64,000 nt of DNA from Zeugodacus cucurbitae (Eukaryota; Arthropoda; Insecta; Diptera; Tephritidae): assembly GCF_028554725.1 (NCBI RefSeq), contig NC_071672.1, positions 32,818,944 to 32,882,943 of the forward strand, read 5' to 3'. A model generated the notes under the pieces. The model was not told the origin of the DNA, made no database searches, and was given only the letters and a program-made list of their open reading frames with translations. Made by a program: the position numbers and the translations under genes. How positions within the stretch are numbered: position 1 is the stretch's first letter; the number at the start of each line of letters is the position of its first letter. This document shows, piece after piece, positions 1-10,076 of this stretch.

Positions 1-380
1 AACATTGTATTCATTGTTAAAATCCAGAGAAGTGGGGATAACACGCCTCCTGGAAGTGTACCTCTTTGAACAGATCTACGCATCTCAGAAGCCCCCAGCG
101 TTGAGATTATGACCCTGCTTGGAAGCATCTGGTTAATCAATTTTACAAGAGGTTCAGAGATGACTAGATCTTTAAGCGCGTTTACTATGGCTCTAGGCTG
201 AATATTACTGAAAGCTCCTTCTATGTCCAGAAAGGCAATAAGGTCGTATTCCTTTATCCCCAGAGATTTTTCAATTTCTACAACCACTGAATTGAGTGCT
301 GTCTCCGTGGATTTTCCTTTAGAATACGCGTACTGCGAAACTGACAGTTTTTCTGGAGCTATCTTGTTTCTTATATCTAT
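1..380 (-). pseudogene. Reverse transcriptase fragment of the non-LTR element
   Basis: The reverse complement reads through QYAYSKGKSTETALNS, AFLDIEGAFSN and RGTLPGGVLSPLLW, which are typical RT palm and fingers motifs of insect non-LTR elements (the last is the RGxPQGGVLSPLLW region, here with Q replaced by P). The YxDD catalytic motif would lie beyond the window edge. In a living element the enzyme copies RNA into DNA at a nicked chromosomal target. Here it is a fragment of a dead copy. Confidence 0.8.
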
Positions 381-585
381 TTCTTGTTTTTATATCTATT
401 GCAAAAGATTTTCAAGAGGTTTTTTTAGCTTTTCTTATTCCTTTTTTTAAGACTTTAGAAGGTTATAGTATCTATCCCAATCCTCCTCTACTCGAGATAG
501 TTTTCCTATATTTAATTGCCTTCTGCAATCATTCTGTAATTTTTTAAGCCAAGGTGACCACCAAGGAGGCCTTATCCTTCCCCTA

Positions 586-1275
586 CTAATCCTTATCCTT
601 ATTAACCTTGACTACTGTTTCATTCAGTGTACATTCAATGTAAAGGGAAACTAAAAAGGTGTGTTCTTCTAGAACCCTCCATTGAGATACCTTATTTATA
701 GGTTCTTCTGATATAAGTGTTATATCTAATACTTCCTGCCTATTTCTAGTAATAAATGTTGGTACGCTACCTCTATTGCATAGCAAAAGCTTAGTGCTTA
801 GTAAAAAATTTAAGAGCAACTCACTTCAGTCATTGATATCAGTGCTGCCCCAAATGGTTTGGTGTGCATTTGAGTCGCATTCAAATATAATCTTGAACTT
901 GGATGCCTCACAGTCCTGTACCAGCTCTTATATCAGCTGCGATGGTACAGGAACCTCGTCGAAGGGCGAGTAGCTCAAAACTAGCCGATACTTCTTTGCG
1001 CCTATCTCCCAGTTAACAGCTGTGTTGTCTTGGTCGCTGTAGATATATAGCATAAAAACGTCCAGATTCTTTTTAGCCATTATACATGACCTATCCTTAC
1101 CTTCACAATTTGCAAAGTATAACGTGTAGTCCAGCGTCCTCAGTCCGCAAATACGCCCTCCATTAACCCATGGCTCCTAAATGAGCACAAAGTCAGGCTG
1201 TTCTCTTGTCACGCGGTTAAGAAGGGTTGATGAAGCTAATTTACTGTGGTGGAGGTTTATTTGTAGAAGATGCAT
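586..1275 (-). pseudogene. Endonuclease domain remnant of the non-LTR element
   Basis: The N-terminal part begins near 1275 with MHLLQINLHHSKLASS followed by a degraded (L/I)xQEPW-type motif, the usual start of an exonuclease-endonuclease-phosphatase fold. A stop interrupts the EPW region. The C-terminal part (586-819) reads NRGSVPTFITRNRQEVLDIT and WRVLEEHTF, matching the conserved 'PTF-RxEVLDIT-S-WxVLEEHSFSDHRYI' end of this endonuclease family, with the SDH triad region degraded. The enzyme would nick target DNA for reverse transcription. It is not expected to be active. Confidence 0.75.
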
Positions 1276-1279
1276 TAGT

Positions 1280-1727
1280 AAGAGTTACGTCTGCATTCTC
1301 CTGAGAGTCGCTAAAAAGCTCTTTCTCAGTATATAATATTGAGAGTCTGTCTACTAGCTCAGACCCTGAGGAGTACTCCCCTTGGTCAATGCTATCGATA
1401 TCACTTGAGGACTCCATGGGATCTTCCTCGACTACCTCGTTAGCTCCTCCGTGAGCTCCTCCGTTGTTGGGGCTTGCAGATTTACACTAATAAGTACGCC
1501 GCACGTCGTCTCTCTCTGTTTTTACATATTCGACCGTGAGAATGGGCCATTCCTTCGCGAAAGCACTACCCACAATCTCACCCTTGCCTTCCTGCTTTGT
1601 AGTCAAACTCTGGCTACTTAGCTTGGTTTGGACTGCCGCCGATGTTGTTGCTTTACTGGAGTTAGCGTTAGCTGCAACTCCAGTGCTGGTGGTTGCCATT
1701 GCCATTGCTAAGCTTAGCTCCTGCCTG
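1280..1727 (-). pseudogene. ORF1 (gag-like) C-terminal remnant
   Basis: An open stretch on the minus strand (1487-1705) rich in Ala, Ser and Thr is followed after a stop by an acidic, Ser-rich stretch (DPMESSSDIDSIDQGEYSS). Its position just 5' of the endonuclease is where ORF1 or the ORF1/ORF2 junction of a non-LTR element lies. There is no recognisable zinc knuckle. Assignment rests mainly on position. Confidence 0.45.
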
Positions 1728-2734
1728 GAGCGTTTGCCCTTGGGCTTTGTTGACGGTCATAGCAAAAGATAGCCGAACAGGAAATTGAAGACGTTTAAAT
1801 TCGCATGGCATGTCCGTTGGTATTAATGGGATGCGCGGTATTAGTACAACTTCACCTTTTGCTTTGCCAGTGAGAATTGTTGCTTGAATTAAATTTGGCA
1901 TCAATTTCTTCACTGAAAGTCTCGTCCCATTACAAAGTTTCGGTGCTGGCATTCCTGGCATTCCTGGCACCGGCATTCCGAATTACCTGGCATTTTTTCC
2001 TGGATGTGGAAATTGATTTCATTGACATTGACATTTTTTGGTGCTAAAATTGCACGTTCTCGTAACCAATCATGGTTATTATAATTTTGAGCAATATTTG
2101 GAAAAACGCGATCAATGAGTTCTTCTTTTGATGATACAATTATTGAAAAATTATTCGGTAACGTGATAAACCCATTTTGATCACTTGCCATTTTTCCATC
2201 GCCAATCTTCAGCAATTGCTTTGAAAACTCACGTGCTGAAGAATCATTTTGAAGACGCACACGCATATTGGTCGTCAACGAAAGCATTTGATTAATTACA
2301 TCAGCTGGTGTTGATCTCGGAATAACAGGCAACGTTTGACGAAAATCACCAGATAACAATATTAATGCACCGCCAAACAGCTGTAAACTCCGTCTCAAAT
2401 CTTGTAATGTTCGATTTAAGGCTTCCAAAGATTTTTTATGGGCCATTGGACATTCGTCCCATAAAATAATGGATGTTTGTTGCAAGACTTTAGCCATTCC
2501 AGAACTCCTTGAAATATTGCATGTTGGTGTTTCAATTGCTTGCATGTTCAATGGCAATTTCAAGGCGGAATGTGCTGTGCGGCCGCCATCAAGTAATGTA
2601 GCTGCAATTCCGGAAGAAGCAAGTGCCAATGCGATTTTTTGTTCCGACCGAATCGTTGAGAGTATTAATGAAATCAAAAATGTTTTTCCAGTGCCGCCAG
2701 GTGCATTCAAAAAATACAATACATGCAGGATCAT
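1728..2734 (-). pseudogene. Helitron PIF1-type DNA helicase domain, broken
   Basis: Reading frames at 2734-1980 and 1976-1728 carry Walker A (NAPGGTGKTF), the Walker B/DEC motif (ILWDECPMAHK), LLSGDFRQTLPVIPRST and the C-terminal AMTVNKAQGQTLQ motif. The helicase would unwind the displaced strand during rolling-circle transposition. About 20 residues are missing between the ADVINQ and LTTNMRV motifs. A second larger block is lost near 1947-1980, where a short GGAATGCC-type tandem repeat marks the junction. The protein ends at the foreign retroelement junction near 1727. Confidence 0.88.
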
Positions 2735-4495
2735 TGGAACGATGTCGAAGTCGAATCAAAATGTCTTCAGCCATGAAATCTTTGTATTTATTCCACAATT
2801 CCAGTGGATGTGATGGAAAACATGTTGATATTATGATCGCAAATAACATACAAATTTGAATTGGTGGAGAAACAATTGATGCATCACGAAGCGTAGCATC
2901 CCAATGCGTATCATCTTCCAGCAAATGCAAGTGTTGACATGCTTCACGGTATGTTGCGTACAATTGACCATTAACAGTTCGTAAATGTTGGAATGATTGA
3001 GGTCCATGTACGTTCACCATCAAAAGTCGCAAGTAAAAACATTCAACATTAGCTGGACTAACTGTATAAATGCGTCCCAAAGCATCTGTTCGAAAAATAC
3101 CTGGATAACCACCAACAGGTGTGCCTTGTTTGCGACGTTGAAATTTTTTTGTTGATGCATTCCATGTGAAATATTGTGGCACTTCCGAATATAGCAAAGT
3201 CCTGGAAAATTCATCAGTTTCACATAACTGGAAATAAGCTGTCAGTGTAGTTATTGGTGGCTCTACTACTCTTTGTTCGGCATTTGCAGCAGTGTAGTAA
3301 ACACGTTGGCCGTTTTCAAGATGAACTGCCAAATGTACAACAACCGGATGTCTGTCATGAATTGGAAACGATAAAATACGCCATTCAGCTTCATTCGTAC
3401 TAATATAGCGCCCCATTTGGTACTGCAAAATTTCGTCATGATTATTCTCAGGAGCCACTCCAAAAACAGCCATATCGCTGCCCTTATTCACATACTTGCA
3501 AATATATTTGATTGATTTTACCGAATTGCAATATTCTACATTGATGTGAGCGTTGAAAGTTTTTGACAGCATCGGTGAGTACGGAACTATCAGCCGGTTA
3601 TCGATTTCAACATCTTGATTTTTAATTTTAATTACAGTTGATTTACCGTTGTCCTCAGTTTTTCATCGACGATACTGTGGATATCCATCATCTCCTGTAA
3701 TTGTTTCAGCAATCAATTGCTTTGGAAAACGTTTCGAACATTTACCATCAATCATACAAAGTGAATTAATTGATTAATATCACCACAGGGACCGTGAATC
3801 ATATTTTTCGTGACAACTTCGAATAATCCTGGGTCGATGGTTTGATCTGGAATTTCGGCCGATATGACGGTATCAATCATATCAGGGGTTATTTTGTTTA
3901 CGCACCAAATCAAAATATGTGCGTGAGGTAAGCCTCTTTTTTGCCACTCGATGGTATACATAAAGTACCGCACTTCTCCAAATACACGGAGTTTGACAAT
4001 CAGATCCATTAATTTTTTCAATTTTTGATGGAATACACGGGCAGTTATGTCATGCCGATCTTTTGGCACCTGACCATCAAGTAAACAATCAGACACATCG
4101 ACCCACTTCGGGTTGCACGTAAATGTTATGAATAGATCCGGTCGTCCATAATTTCGTACAGATGCCATCGCATCTTGCGTATATTCATGGATATGACGTG
4201 GGCTACCAAAATATGATGATGGTAAAATTGTTAAACGGCCGATATCATTCACGTTTACATCATTGATTATTGCGTCACGCAAATGTATGTATTCCTCTGA
4301 TCTTAATCGGGCTTGATTGTAACGGATGAAATTTAATCGCTCACTTTCAATTTTGGCGTACATATCGACGATATATTGATGCGAAAGTTGATTGCATCGC
4401 AAAATAAAATTTGTTTCTTGAGGGCGAATCATCAATCGGTACGAATAAAAATTCATCGCACTGACTTTTTTGTTGATTCTTGACCTGTATTGCAA
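2735..4495 (-). pseudogene. Helitron Rep (HUH) nuclease domain, broken
   Basis: The frame 4495-3752 contains the Helitron_like_N region: the block NFYSYRLMIRP, then YGRPDLFITFTCNP and the HUH metal-binding motif in LPHAHILIW. The following frame (3572-2735) has the catalytic tyrosine region SIKYICKYVNKG. Rep nicks the element's 5' end and attaches to DNA through tyrosine. A break near 3600-3750 separates HUH and Tyr motifs, and a further frameshift separates Rep from the helicase. Alternative functions are unlikely given the complete motif order. Confidence 0.88.
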
Positions 4496-4955
4496 AAATT
4501 AATTAGCGAATGAAAATGATTTATAAATCATATTTATTCCATTCATGTTTCCTTCAATAAAACAATTGCGGGAATTCCCGCGCTATTTGAATAGGGCTTT
4601 TCTTCCGTCAAAAATGGTTCACTTGTTATCACTGCACATTTTTAGTGTTGGTAAAGTCGTGAACTACCATCCCTGACAGGCCAACCGCAATTCAAACAAA
4701 TTTAATTTGGGGAATCCCCATTCAAAGTTAACGTGCCAGTCATTTGTGGTTTGTTGAGGGGAAGTTTCAATAAAACGAAATGCGGGAAATCCCGACAAAA
4801 GTGCATAGGAAATTCATGTGGTAATGGCAGGAATTCCCTATTTAAAAAAATTAACCTGTAGAAAAAAAGCGGGAATTCCCGCTCTTCAATTTTGTATAGA
4901 AAAATTAAGTGATTATCTGGCAGCCACCCGCTAAATTCAAATGAACGCGAACGTG

Positions 4956-6110
4956 TTAAACAAAATAAAATGTATATGTACCAGTTGTTGGATTTATAAT
5001 TGGTATGTTGATGTGATAGCCATCGTCCCCTCTCCAAAACAAAATGGGGTATTGCAATGCATCATAACAGCGATAAAGTTCTGAAATACGTTGTAAATTC
5101 TCATTTCTACGATACAAAACAATGTCTCGTGACTGAAACTGTTCGCCAACCACAACAATGGCTACTTCATCAATCGTTGGTGCATTGAATCGTCTGGTGT
5201 GCTCCCCAATTGGTGTTTTATCAGCTTTTATTATGATTTTGTGGCCATCGGAGGGCATCCGTTCGAGTGCCACTTTAAACAATTTCGCCAATTCATTGTG
5301 TTGATGAAAAAAAGTTTGCAATTCATTCACGATTGATCTTCTCGTATTCGTCGAAATTGCACAGCGCTTATTTAATTCAAGATTCTCACCATCAATGAAA
5401 TATATTTGCAAAAATGTATGATCACCATCTGGTAATGGTAGCAAAGACCCAGCTCTATGGTATATTTGACCTTGAATCTGTAAAGGTCGAGAAATATATA
5501 TAGATGATAACGGATCTTAATTTCTAAAAACATCGAACACAGGGACACATTAAATTAAAAATGATTTGCTAATTCCACACGAAGAAATCACCTTAAACGT
5601 CGGCATAATTCCATCTTTTATAATATTTGTAGCTCCAAAAGATGTTATTTGAAAGCATCAATTGTATTTTTGAATATTTAAGAGGAAATGCTTTGACGTT
5701 TGCGAATTACCAAAAACCAATGAATGCAAAGGTTCTGGCGGAAGTTCTAGCACCGGTAATTTGACTTTCCCACCAGCACAACACATGCCAGGCGTTTCGT
5801 TTATGAATTTAAATGCTTTGCAATGTATACATTCTATATTCATCTGGCCAATGTAGGCATACATGCTGTAATCAATGGTGGCATCGTAATTGAAAGCCGC
5901 GTGTTCCATTTGACGTATATCATAAACGGACGTACGCCAAGACGGTTTCTTGGTGCTTCACTATTATCCAAGTGAGTTCTCCGTCTGTGCCGTTGTGTTT
6001 CCATTTCATTTCGTCGAACACGATCTTCTTCACTTTGTGATCTTCGATTTAACGCTGTAGCATTTGCTTGACGTGAACGTCTGCCAATGTTTGGTCGTCT
6101 TGATCGTGGC
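4956..6110 (-). pseudogene. Helitron N-terminal region (pre-Rep), broken
   Basis: Starting near 6110 the minus strand reads MPRSRRPNIGRRSRQ and an Arg-rich stretch, then in another frame AFNYDATIDYSMYAYIG and a Cys pair (IECIHCKAFKF, MCCAGGKVKLP), then 5444-4956 with RFNAPTIDEVAIVVVGEQ and LYRCYDALQYPILFWRGDDG. These are the conserved blocks that precede Rep in animal Helitron proteins. At least two frameshifts interrupt it. The Cys-rich part may bind DNA ends, a family inference. Confidence 0.8.
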
Positions 6111-6864
6111 ATTCTTTCAGTACAGTGTATGACTAATTGAATGTAAAAGCAATACATTGAAAATTATTTCTAGAAAAAATTATACATTTAATTCAAACTT
6201 CAATGTGTGTGCGTGGAAATATGAATTCACATTCACTCACACTGGACATAACCTCAATTGTGCAAATAAAGAAAACACTCACCCGAAAATGAGATCAAAT
6301 TAAAATTGTGAAAATTAAGTAACGCTTGGCAATTGAACTATATATATAAAAATGAATGAATGAAAATACAATTAAAAAAGAAACACATGGTTAACACTCA
6401 CCAAAAGTATGTTTGTTCAAAATGAGAGCAAGATATAAAAGATTTCAAAGCACATAAGAAAACTGTCAACTGAATTCTAATGACAGCAAATTAATATTCT
6501 GTTCGCAATGAGAGCACGATGTAAAATTGATAAATCGTATTGAAAATACTTGATTTTGGTACAGTGTATTTACTCACAAAAAATGTCAAACTCAGGAATG
6601 GCTGCACCGATTCCAAACAAACTTCACACAAACCACCTCCTTATAGGTAGGAACGAACTCTAAAATTTTTGTGTCAATCGATTCGGCGGTTCTTGAGTTA
6701 TAAGATTACCAAGAAAATGTAACTTCTTTTTATATATATAGATAAGTCATCTTCTACCTCCGTTTCCATTTTGTCAACAAATCGGCTTCATTTATTATTT
6801 GCAAAAACAAGTTACGAGTAAAATTCATTGTATTTACACAGCAAAAACTTATTTTTATATTAAA

Positions 6865-6894
6865 CTAGCAGACCCCGCCACACGTTTTTGTGGC
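6865..6894 (-). other. Helitron 3' end: hairpin plus CTAG|T
   Basis: GCCACA at 6877-6882 pairs with TGTGGC at 6889-6894, and CTAG lies 8 bases beyond the stem with T next, as required for Helitron termination. The same sequence with few changes ends the plus-strand copy at 59151. Confidence 0.85.
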
Positions 6895-7785
6895 TAAGGT
6901 ATACATTAAATTAGTAAATCTTTCAATGCAGAGAAAAAAATGTTCTTTTGCAAAGTTTGATGATGATTTATGTTACGCAGCATGATGACAACTCACACTA
7001 CTTTTAATTGCAAGTGAGTGGGGATAGTCCAGCAATTTAAAATAGTCTGTGGGATAATTGAATACGTCATCCTGGATTGTAGCTGTGTCAACTCTCCTTT
7101 AACGAAATTCTAAATTGTCGCATTAAGATCAAAGATATCCTTGTTTTTACCACCAATATAGGTCATTTATCAGCCATTTATGTTTATTATATTATGGTTT
7201 CATGTCAGGAAAAATACGATGAATAAACTCCTCTTTCGAGGCCATGAAGTGACAGAAACCCGTTAAAAATGTTATTAATCCATCGAGGTGTCAACTGCGT
7301 CACTACCGTTTTCAACTATTTCTACAATCGCGATATGATATTGTTGGAAAAACACTCGTATGTTATTTGTTAATTTGCTATTCTTTATGTGTCGCCACAA
7401 ATTAGATGATTTTAGGAATGTGATTAGTACGTCAGCAACTGTTGATCCAGGAATAGTCTGGTGAAAATCACCTGCCAACAAAAATATTTTCGTTGTCGCG
7501 TAAATCTTTTAAAGTCCTGTGCAGTACCTCCAGCGTCTTGAATATCTGGAGAATCTTCTTTATAGCTCTTTTGCACACTGGTGTTTCGTTGATTTGCAAT
7601 TTAGGAGTAATTTCAAGGCCGAATTACCGTTTGTCTGCCTACTAACAGGTGCCAAGTTGACCCTATTCCTATTATAACTGGGCGTTGAAAATGAGTGAAA
7701 TCGGTTCAGGAATTATCTCAACCCTCCTGTACTATATATGCTGATTTTCGTTATTCTATTGGACTTTATTTCAAATTGTGTGTAA
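6865..7785 (-). mobile_element. Second Helitron, 3' part with helicase remnant
   Basis: The minus strand ends with CTAG (6868-6865) followed by T, preceded by a 6-bp stem hairpin (6877-6882 with 6889-6894), which is the canonical Helitron 3' terminus. Upstream, 7481-7275 translates to LAGDFHQT and SNLWRHIKN, helicase motifs seen in the intact family as LSGDFRQT and SNLWRHVK. The copy is heavily decayed. It continues upstream into the CCDC51-like fragment at 8033-8714, an arrangement repeated at 57490-59151 on the other strand. Confidence 0.82.
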
Positions 7786-8815
7786 TAAAATCACATCAAT
7801 AAATTGCGAGAGTATAAAAGTTCGGTTGTCTTTCCCTACTTGTTACAAATTGTTTTGGGCTATCGACACAGCCTTATACAAATGAACAATGATAAAAATA
7901 TTTTAACAAAGCAACAATGACAACTTTCAAAATATTATTATTTTTTGTTTTGTTTTTTTTTTTTATAATTTTGTTGAAAATTAAAATAAAATCATCTTCT
8001 TGCTATCTTCTTCACAATTTTTCGATATATACTTACTTTCTAATCCTTCCCTGGCCTTCCATAAATATTTTAAAACTAAAATTAGCTAGATCGGTTTGGC
8101 CCTTCTCGACTTTTTTCGAGACTAAAGACACAAATTGTTTGTATGTGTGATTAAAAAATTGTGCATTTAAGACTATTTCATGCAATTTTTCTAATTTTTC
8201 TCTCCGTAAGAACCATCCCGGTACCTCTAAAAACTTTCTAAATGCGCTTAGCAACACATTTTGCGATTCATTTTTATATTATAGATATCCCTTCTTGGTA
8301 AAGCCCAACTGTAAGTCCAACGCGTATGACGATTCAAATAAGAACTCCATGATTCCACAGGTTTTTCCATTACTACCTGTGACTGCTTTGCATTCACTGT
8401 TTCTTTAAAATCTTCCATATCTTCTATTACTTTGTCTAATTTAAGCAGCACTTGATCAGTAAAGGCACTTTCAACATCTTTCCGCATCGTGTAAAATTTC
8501 TTTTGATCATAAAGCAATCCAACCACTGAGAGCACAAACGTGATGAATGAGCCTAATAACGTCCAACTATTCCCAGCACTTTAATCATATTTGTATATAT
8601 CTTTTCCTTTTCATATGAATCATTTATAGCCACGGAGAAAGCATTGAATAAATATTGCTCATGCTCATCAACCGCTGTCAACTTCTTCTGAAGTTCATCG
8701 ATTTCCGTATATATCTAAAAAGAAAATACAAAAATACTTTTACTACAGCATGGTATGGTAGCATACTTAAGTTCGGTGTAACAGAACATTTTATACTCTC
8801 GCAATTTATTGATGT
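7786..8815. repeat. Inverted end-motifs flanking the CCDC51-like fragment
   Basis: The left flank (about 7786-7825) has CATCAATAAATTGCGAGAGT followed by ATAAAAGTTCGG. The right flank (8771-8815) has the inverse, including ACTCTCGCAATTTATTGATG. The two flanks therefore form a long inverted repeat around the gene fragment. The same end-motif marks many repeats in this window (44786, 57790, 58200, 61070). Confidence 0.7.
8033..8714 (-). pseudogene. CCDC51 (MITOK)-like mitochondrial K+ channel gene fragment, captured in repeat DNA
   Basis: From a splice-acceptor-like TTTTTAG ending at 8715, the minus strand reads YTEIDELQKKLTAVDEHEQ, FNAFSVAINDSYEKEK, then after a small frameshift SWTLLGSFITFVLSVVG and QKKFYTMRKDVESAF. 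This follows the coiled-coil, SLFSAAVRESHEKE, WSLIGSVLGALIGV membrane-segment order of vertebrate CCDC51, the mitochondrial inner-membrane potassium channel subunit. The first exons are absent. Two frameshifts and stops occur before a final frame that ends DLANFSFKIFMEGQGRIRK. The retained intron acceptor argues for capture of genomic DNA rather than a retrocopy. The C-terminal third is less certain. Related 3' tails lie at 33295, 57515 and 57920. Confidence 0.65.
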
Positions 8816-9456
8816 AATTTTATTGAATGAATTACATTAAAATATCTGAGGGATTTACCTATATTTTCGGTGAAAAATTAACCTTAGGCACTGAGTTCTT
8901 CATGTTCAATATCAGGGGCCTTGAAAAGTCATGGTCCGATTTTGACAATTTTTCCACAAGTGATGTCACAGCTCAAATACAGTATTTGTGTAAAGTTTTA
9001 TTCCGCTAGCTTCATTGGTTCCTTATGAATACATTATAAAGTGAACGAATCAGATGGAATTCAAAATTGAGTTATATGGGAAGTAGACGTAGTTGTGAAC
9101 CGATATCGCCCATATTCCACCCGTGTCATCAGGGTGTCAAGAAAGTGTTATATACCGAATTTCATTGAAATCGATCGAATAGTTCTTGAGATATGGTTTT
9201 TGACCCATAAGTGGGCGACGCCACGCTCATTTTCCATTTTGTAAAAAACTTTCAGTGCAGCCTCCTTCTGCCATTTCTTATGTAAAATTTGGTGTTTCTG
9301 ACGTTTTTCGTTAGTGTGTTAACCCACTTTTAGTAATTTTCAACCTAACCTTTGTATGGGAGGTGGGAGTGGTTATTATCCGATTTCTTTCATTTTTGGA
9401 CTGTATGAAGAAATGGCTAAAAGAAACGACTGCAGAAAGTTTGGTTTATATAGACC
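8771..9456 (+). repeat. 1-kb-class 'ACTCTCGCA' repeat, left part (copy A)
   Basis: The repeat begins with the GTTCGG...ACTCTCGCA end-motif and continues with phrases shared with the copy at 39078-40165, for example GTGCAGCCTCCTTCTGCCAT against a near match at 39488, and GACTGCAGAAAGTTTGGTTT at both. It stops at about 9456 where CR1-type retrotransposon sequence begins, and resumes near 13111. Confidence 0.8.
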
Positions 9457-10076
9457 TTACAGAAAAATTTAAGCATTATGAAGTGTTGTTTCAATCATTT
9501 AAATGCCTAAATGATCAAGATGATAATGCTAAGCCTTCATCAAAACGTAAACGTCCGTCTAATGAGGAACCTGCCACTTTGTCCGTGAAAAGTATGTCAC
9601 CGGTGAAATTAGACCTTATTAATCTCTCATCTCCTTGCCGTCAAGGAGAGAAGCCTTCCTCTTCAAAAGTGCTTAATCCTCCGAAAACAATTAACGATAA
9701 CCTTAAGCGGAAAACTATTCAGGATCCGCCTCCTATTAACTCTGAGTTTGTGGCAAAAAATTTGGTAGTAATACCTCAACGAAAATCTATTTTCGTTTCG
9801 AGATTCGCTTCGGATACCACAATCGAAGATATAAAGTTTTACATCTCGTCGAAATTAAAAATTAACGATATTGATATTGATATGAGAAAATTTAACTTTA
9901 AATACGAAAGAAACATATCTTCTTTCAAGATTGGCGTTTCAGCTGTTAATTTTCAATTGCTACTTGATGAATCATTTTGGCCACCTGGTGCTTTCGTGCG
10001 CGAATTCGAGCAAAAGCAACAAAAACAAACTGTAATTGCTCATATTCCAAAAAATGCCGCGGATTCAAAAAACTAA
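9457..10076 (+). CDS. CR1-type ORF1 protein, 5' truncated
   Basis: The open frame 9363-10076 has a start codon, but its first roughly 30 residues are translated from the flanking repeat, so the genuine protein portion begins near 9457. After a Lys/Ser-rich stretch with a likely basic nuclear-type cluster (SKRKRPS), the C-terminal half reads KSIFVSRFASDTTIEDIKFY and SFKIGV...LLDESFWPPGAFVREF. This matches the RRM-like C-terminal module of ORF1 in arthropod CR1-type elements, thought to bind element RNA. It overlaps the start of ORF2 slightly. Confidence 0.7.

Larger units (their letters stand above)
1..1727 (-). mobile_element. Non-LTR retrotransposon (Jockey/R1/LOA group), degenerate, runs off the window edge
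   Basis: Read on the minus strand, this stretch carries in order an ORF1 tail, an apurinic-type endonuclease and a reverse transcriptase, the order of a non-LTR retrotransposon. Its 5' side joins Helitron helicase sequence at about 1727, just after the helicase motif NKAQGQTLQ, so it appears to be a 5'-truncated copy inserted into the Helitron. The RT continues past position 1, so the 3' end is outside the window. Several stops and frameshifts break the frames. The exact clade (R1, LOA or Jockey) cannot be fixed without alignment. Confidence 0.8.
1728..6742 (-). mobile_element. Helitron rolling-circle transposon, 3' end lost
   Basis: A long minus-strand element encodes a Helitron N-terminal region, a Rep (HUH) nuclease and a PIF1-family helicase in the expected order. 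Its 5' terminus is the dinucleotide TC at 6742-6741, followed by TATATATATAAAAAG and preceded by A at 6743. This fits the A^T insertion preference and the TCTATATATATAAAA start I associate with fly Helitrons. The 3' hairpin and CTRR end are missing because another retroelement adjoins inside the helicase. Frameshifts split the single large protein into pieces, so the copy is not autonomous. Confidence 0.9.

Noticed and set aside
5840..6157. Minus-strand 105-codon frame as an independent Arg-rich protein
   Set aside because: Its first half is the Helitron N-terminal region and its second half is a frameshifted reading of the same region.
7917..8150. 77-codon plus-strand frame with a hydrophobic Phe-rich start as a membrane protein
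   Set aside because: It is antisense to the CCDC51-like tail and its poly(T) stretch; no homologue pattern.
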